Shown here piece by piece: positions 32,888 through 35,437 of a DNA stretch of 35,437 nucleotides. Under the pieces are notes generated by a model, which saw only the letters and a list, made by a program, of their open reading frames with translations, ran no database searches and was not told where the DNA came from. Both the position numbers and the translations under genes were made by a program. Source of the stretch: Thermosynechococcus sp. WC_1 (lineage in GTDB: Bacteria > Cyanobacteriota > Cyanobacteriia > Thermosynechococcales > Thermosynechococcaceae); assembly GCA_020058975.1 (NCBI GenBank), contig JAGVDA010000081.1, positions 1 through 35,437 of the forward strand, read 5' to 3'. Numbering within the stretch: the first letter of the stretch is position 1; every line of letters begins with the position of its first letter.

Positions 32888-33761
32888 TACCTTCCTTACC
32901 CACGTTCGCAGCGGTCAAACTTCCCTAGCCTTCTGCTGGCGGCTCACGCTGCGAGATGGGCGCGTGTTGGGGTTCACGGCTCACGATCAACCCCTGCTGA
33001 TTGAAGGCATCACTTATGAACCTGAGAACGGTATTGCTCCAAGCGCTTATCAGCAGGATCTAAGTTTAGAACCGGATGATGTGGAGCTAAAGGGGCTATT
33101 TTCGACGACTCAGATCTCCGAACGCGATCTAATCGGTGGGCGATTGGATAGTGCTGAGTATCAATATTTTTTAGTCAACTGGCAGGCGCTGCCCACGTCG
33201 CTATCTGCAAGCCCTGCTGATTTTCTGCTTTTATCAGCAGGGCGGCTCGGAGAGTACAAGTCTACAGAGCGAGACTTTACGGCATCGGGTCTGAGCCTGA
33301 TTGATCGCCTTGCAGAAAAGCAGCCGATCCAAACCTCTCCAGTTTGCAGGGCTACGCTTGGAGATTCTAAATGTACGGTTAATCTAGCGCCATTTACTTT
33401 TAATCTATTGGTTTCAAGCGTGACGGGGAATCGCACCATAGTAACCAATGTGATCGCCTTGCCTGATGGCTACTTCAAGAACGGTAAGCTTGAATTTTTG
33501 ACCGGAGAGAACGCAGGCACAAAAATCAAGATTGCTGATTGGGTAGATGCGACCAATACACTAACCTTATTTTTACCGACTTTTTATGACATTGCTCCAG
33601 GCGATTCGATTCGCTGTATTGCGGGCTGTGATAAGCGGCTGGCGACATGCCGCGATAAATTTAACAACGTGCTGAACTTCAGGGGAGAGCCGTCTATTCC
33701 TGGGCAGGATGTTTGGACTTCAGGGGTTCCTGTGGAGGGATTAGATCCTGACGAAGAGTAG
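32871..33761 (+). CDS. Tail tip hub protein (DUF2163/BR0599 family; RcGTA g13-like)
   Basis: A 296-residue protein from GTG 32871 (GTG 32859 is also possible). The front resembles DUF2163 (WRLTLRDGRVLGFTAHDQPL, DGITYEP-like), and the back resembles BR0599: CRATLGDSKCTVNL, AGCDKRLATCRDKFNNVLNFRG and PSIPGQD. The two Cys pairs could bind a metal, as in the RcGTA hub where they hold an iron-sulfur cluster. The order after DUF2460 is as in gene transfer agents. An 11-bp-arm hairpin built from CCCTGCTGA words lies in the coding region. Confidence 0.85.
   Translation: MKNLSSTFLTHVRSGQTSLAFCWRLTLRDGRVLGFTAHDQPLLIEGITYEPENGIAPSAYQQDLSLEPDDVELKGLFSTTQISERDLIGGRLDSAEYQYFLVNWQALPTSLSASPADFLLLSAGRLGEYKSTERDFTASGLSLIDRLAEKQPIQTSPVCRATLGDSKCTVNLAPFTFNLLVSSVTGNRTIVTNVIALPDGYFKNGKLEFLTGENAGTKIKIADWVDATNTLTLFLPTFYDIAPGDSIRCIAGCDKRLATCRDKFNNVLNFRGEPSIPGQDVWTSGVPVEGLDPDEE
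33211..33243 (+). repeat. Inverted repeat of the CCCTGCTGA word in the hub gene
   Basis: GCCCTGCTGAT (33211-33221) and its reverse complement ATCAGCAGGGC (33233-33243) form an 11-bp stem around an 11-nt loop. It encodes part of SPADFLLLSAGRL. It is the only place seen where a forward and a reverse copy of the word are close enough to pair. Confidence 0.85.
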
Positions 33762-33954
33762 ATTTTCTTCCTTTTTTAAGCTCCAAATCCCACCATAACG
33801 TTGGCAGATGTTTTTCGATCAGCAGTACAACAACTTCACTCACTGATTCGAGTTTGGCGGCTTTGGCGTAGTCTGCCAGCTTATCAATCTCTTTCTGTCT
33901 CAAGCTGATACCTGCATTAATCTTTGGGCCATTGGGATGTTTAGGGCGTGGCAT
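33694..33954 (-). CDS. Small RHH-type DNA-binding protein (second moron, distal gene)
   Basis: An 86-residue protein from ATG 33954 (minus strand), preceded by TTGAGGA. The sequence KINAGISLRQKEIDKLADYAKAAKLESVSEVVVLLIEK has the ribbon-helix-helix layout: a short strand, two helices with SVSEVVVLL, then a polar tail. Such proteins are often repressors or antitoxins. It overlaps the hub gene 3' end by 68 nt on the opposite strand. The GGTGGTA words in this cassette could be its sites. It lies downstream of a terminator, so it is expressed by read-through or from an unseen promoter. Confidence 0.6.
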   Translation of the reverse strand: MPRPKHPNGPKINAGISLRQKEIDKLADYAKAAKLESVSEVVVLLIEKHLPTLWWDLELKKGRKSTLRQDLIPPQEPLKSKHPAQE

Positions 33955-33973
33955 GGGTGGTATCCTCAATATT

Positions 33974-34013
33974 AAAAGCCCGACGCTCTAGGTGGTACTG
34001 AGGTCGGGCTTTT
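33974..34013. terminator. Bidirectional intrinsic terminator
   Basis: A perfect 11-bp stem AAAAGCCCGAC / GTCGGGCTTTT (33974-33984, 34003-34013) with T-runs on both strands. It lies between the two minus-strand genes and would also stop plus-strand transcripts coming from the tail operon. The loop carries CTCTAGGTGGTA. Confidence 0.85.
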
Positions 34014-34026
34014 GTTTGATTAATGG

Positions 34027-34287
34027 CTAGACGTATTGGCACATACCAGGAGCCATTGGATCATATTTATAGTCAATGCCTGCATCAACTAGCTGTTTAA
34101 TTAATTGCATCGCAGGAACCTTATGCTGACCAACTTCATAGACCCACGACTGCAACGGGTCACAAATTAATCTCGCTTTTGCATCTCCGTGAGGTGTTAC
34201 CCACTCAATAACTGAGCCAGCCCCCAAGTGGACAAGCTTGATAAATTCTGTTAGCTCGGATTTATTATGCACGGTAAAAGTAGTCAT
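34027..34287 (-). CDS. Minus-strand moron protein of unknown function
   Basis: An 86-residue protein from ATG 34287, with AGAGGA about 8 nt before it. The sequence has mixed alpha/beta character (SELTEFIKLVHLGAGSVIEWV, then QLIKQLVDAGIDYKYD) with no family that I recognise. It has its own strong promoter upstream and a terminator just after its stop, which is the usual definition of a moron. It interrupts the order DUF2163 to NlpC/P60 that is otherwise conserved. With the RHH gene it might be a toxin-antitoxin-like or superinfection gene pair, but there is no motif for this. Confidence 0.6.
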   Translation of the reverse strand: MTTFTVHNKSELTEFIKLVHLGAGSVIEWVTPHGDAKARLICDPLQSWVYEVGQHKVPAMQLIKQLVDAGIDYKYDPMAPGMCQYV

Positions 34288-34303
34288 TTAATGTATCCTC
34301 TAG

Positions 34304-34318
34304 GTGGTATGTAACCAC
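34304..34318. promoter_or_regulatory. Candidate operator at the moron promoter
   Basis: A 5-bp perfect inverted repeat GTGGT-ATGTA-ACCAC overlaps the -10 box and start site. CTCTAGGTGGTA (34298-34309) recurs at 33986-33997, and GGTGGTA again at 33956-33962. This arrangement suits autoregulation by the RHH protein. Confidence 0.5.
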
Positions 34319-34346
34319 TATAAAACAAGCATCATAACCTTGTCAA
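34317..34346 (-). promoter_or_regulatory. Strong sigma-70-like promoter, minus strand
   Basis: On the minus strand: -35 TTGACA (34341-34346), 18-nt spacer, -10 TATAGT (34317-34322). It drives the 86-residue gene starting at 34287. It is the best-matching promoter in the window. Confidence 0.8.
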
Positions 34347-34373
34347 GCTACAAATTATTTTACCCCTGCTGAT

Positions 34374-34390
34374 GTATCAGGCCATCCTAG
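34374..34390 (+). repeat. 17-bp boundary element, copy G (before the NlpC/P60 gene)
   Basis: GTATCAGGCCATCCTAG, with three differences from the consensus near its 3' end. It ends 4 nt before the ATG at 34395, the same spacing as copies A and E. It is preceded by the word CCCTGCTGA (34364-34372). Confidence 0.8.
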
Positions 34391-34394
34391 AGCT

Positions 34395-34814
34395 ATGAAC
34401 CCACAGCGACAAGAAATCATCACCACAGCTCGTACATGGCTAGACACACCCTTCCATTGGCATGGGCGCTTAAAAAACATCGGTGTTGACTGTGCTGGGT
34501 TGCCGATTTGTGTAGGTCGTGAGCTGGGGCTATTCCCTGCTGATTTCGACCTAACCCAGTACGGCAACTACCCTCAAGACATGCTTGAGACGCTACGGCT
34601 GTACTGTCAGGAACGCCCCAAAAATGAGCGTGAACCAGGTGATATCCTATGCTTCAGGATTCGTGAGGAACCCCAACACGCAGGCATAGCGACAGATTGT
34701 GATGGAGATGGCGTGATTCATTGCTCTATCCGGTGGGCGGTCATAGAGCATGTGATTGATCAGCAGTGGGAAGACAGGATCGTAGGCGTTTTTAAATATC
34801 CCACAGTGGACTAG
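34395..34814 (+). CDS. NlpC/P60 cell-wall peptidase at the tail tip (RcGTA g14-like)
   Basis: A 139-residue protein with the NlpC/P60 cysteine peptidase signature: Cys33 in VDCAG, His95 in PQHAGI and His109 in VIHCS. Length fits the phage form. It should cut peptidoglycan cross-links at infection, together with the tail tip. It follows DUF2163 in gene transfer agents, but here the minus-strand cassette separates them. The next gene's ribosome site overlaps its TAG stop codon. Confidence 0.88.
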   Translation: MNPQRQEIITTARTWLDTPFHWHGRLKNIGVDCAGLPICVGRELGLFPADFDLTQYGNYPQDMLETLRLYCQERPKNEREPGDILCFRIREEPQHAGIATDCDGDGVIHCSIRWAVIEHVIDQQWEDRIVGVFKYPTVD

Positions 34815-34823
34815 GAGGACACC

Positions 34824-35437
34824 ATCGCAGATCCCGTTTCGTTCGGAATTAGCATAGGGATATCTCTAGGGCTGCAACTATTCAGCGCTCTGATCACGCC
34901 ACCCATCCAAGGGCCACGGCTCAAAAGCCGCAAAGTCCCACGCTCAGACTATGGTGCTGATATCCCTCGGATTCGTGGCGTAATGCCGCTTCAAGGGCAG
35001 ATTATTTGGAGTCCGAAAGAGTACAGGGAAGAGCGTAAAAAGCGGGGCAAAATTGGGGGTAAGTCCATTGAATACGTCTACTATGGCGATTTTACCTATG
35101 CTTTCAATGCTGGGAATATCGTAGGAATCAACCGACTGAAGCTCAACGGCGAGAGCAAAGTCAACCTGCTGAGCAAGAAAACCAAGACGCTCAACGACTC
35201 TAAAGACTTTCTCAGCAAATACGTCACGATCTACGATGGCAGCGACACCCAAGCGGCAAACCCCACAATCCAGGGTGCTGATGGTGCTGCAAACACACCA
35301 GCCTACCGAGGGATAAGCTACGCCTTTTTGAGGGATTACCCTCTTACGGATTCAGGCAACAGACCCCCTTCAGTAGAAGCAATCGCTTACACTGCCGGAA
35401 CCTTCCAAACCCAAAACATTACCATCGGCAATCGTAA
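34824..35437 (+). CDS. Large tail-tip (megatron/g15-like) protein, N-terminal part, apparently AUC-initiated
   Basis: An open frame of at least 204 codons runs to the window end. The N-terminus reads (I/M)ADPVSFGISIGISLGLQLFSALITPP, cited here by cores ADPVSFG and GLQLFSAL, then YGADIPRIRGVMPLQGQIIW, which matches the opening of large tail-tip proteins of gene transfer agent type. AGGAGG at 34813-34818 is 5 nt before ATC 34824. No ATG, GTG or TTG lies in frame between the upstream TAG (34812) and 34981 (ATG within the conserved YGADIPRIRG..MPLQG region). So translation starts at ATC, or the sequence has an ATG-to-ATC change, or the upstream stop is read through. The first option is most economical. 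Confidence 0.75.
   Translation, partial: MADPVSFGISIGISLGLQLFSALITPPIQGPRLKSRKVPRSDYGADIPRIRGVMPLQGQIIWSPKEYREERKKRGKIGGKSIEYVYYGDFTYAFNAGNIVGINRLKLNGESKVNLLSKKTKTLNDSKDFLSKYVTIYDGSDTQAANPTIQGADGAANTPAYRGISYAFLRDYPLTDSGNRPPSVEAIAYTAGTFQTQNITIGNR

Larger units (their letters stand above)
297..34543. repeat. Dispersed 9-mer CCCTGCTGA (at least 21 copies on both strands)
   Basis: Forward copies start at 297, 371, 6265, 12816, 17949, 20675, 25118, 31454, 32992, 33212, 34364 and 34535. Reverse copies (TCAGCAGGG) start at 3863, 4385, 4604, 18586, 26736, 27023, 31651, 32568 and 33234. With equal base use, under one copy is expected in this length. Twelve extend to the 10-mer with T. They fall in several reading frames (PAD, LLI) and in one intergenic site (34364). 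Confidence 0.8.

Noticed and set aside
1-35437. CRISPR array, tRNA, rRNA or integrase/attachment site.
   Set aside because: None was recognised. The only short tandem repeats are the primase iterons, which lack spacer structure.

Overview
The window is about 35 kb of a tailed-phage (siphovirus-type) genome or prophage with a cyanobacterial host. Two independent signs point to the host: the cyanobacterial HIP1 octamer GCGATCGC occurs at least 12 times, and the phage carries an NblA-like gene, whose product only makes sense in a cell with phycobilisomes. Almost everything is on the + strand, with ATGA-type overlaps between consecutive genes. No integrase, tRNA or CRISPR array was seen, so a lytic or temperate lifestyle cannot be decided here.

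Layout: (1) 1-7043, replication and DNA metabolism: a primase-helicase cut by the window start, with an 11-copy iteron array (probable replication origin) inside its 3' part; an NblA-like protein; an SF2 helicase interrupted in its P-loop by a 341-residue LAGLIDADG intein; a RuvC-like resolvase; a Dam-type methyltransferase; and small DNA-binding and zinc-ribbon proteins. (2) 7044-7695, a mostly non-coding gap between the modules. (3) 7696-20390, packaging and head: a HTH regulator, a small membrane protein, Nu1-like and GpA-like terminase subunits, a gpW-like connector, a lambda-type portal carrying a C-terminal ADP-ribosyltransferase domain, a second ART-like effector sharing the same Cys-rich module, an acidic partner protein, several small structural proteins, and a fused prohead protease-major capsid protein. 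(4) 20434-25229, connectors and adsorption proteins, including an SGNH-esterase protein and a LamG-like protein. (5) 25275-35437, the tail: tube, G/GT frameshift chaperones, tape measure with an M23-like insert, then distal tail (DUF2460), hub (DUF2163), NlpC/P60 peptidase and the start of a large tail-tip protein. The last four follow the order of g12-g15 of the Rhodobacter gene transfer agent.

Two minus-strand 'moron' cassettes interrupt the tail module (27211-28017 and 33694-34346), with their own promoters or terminators.

Three DNA-level signals stand out. First, a 17-bp element (GTATCAGGCCATGCTGA) occurs seven times, six of them just before core virion genes and one exactly at the protease/capsid fusion joint. 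Second, the 9-mer CCCTGCTGA occurs at least 21 times on the two strands, in several reading frames and between genes. Third, a perfect 22-bp-arm hairpin lies inside the start of a repeat-rich structural gene. All functional statements rest on reading translated sequence and motifs by eye; no database search was run.
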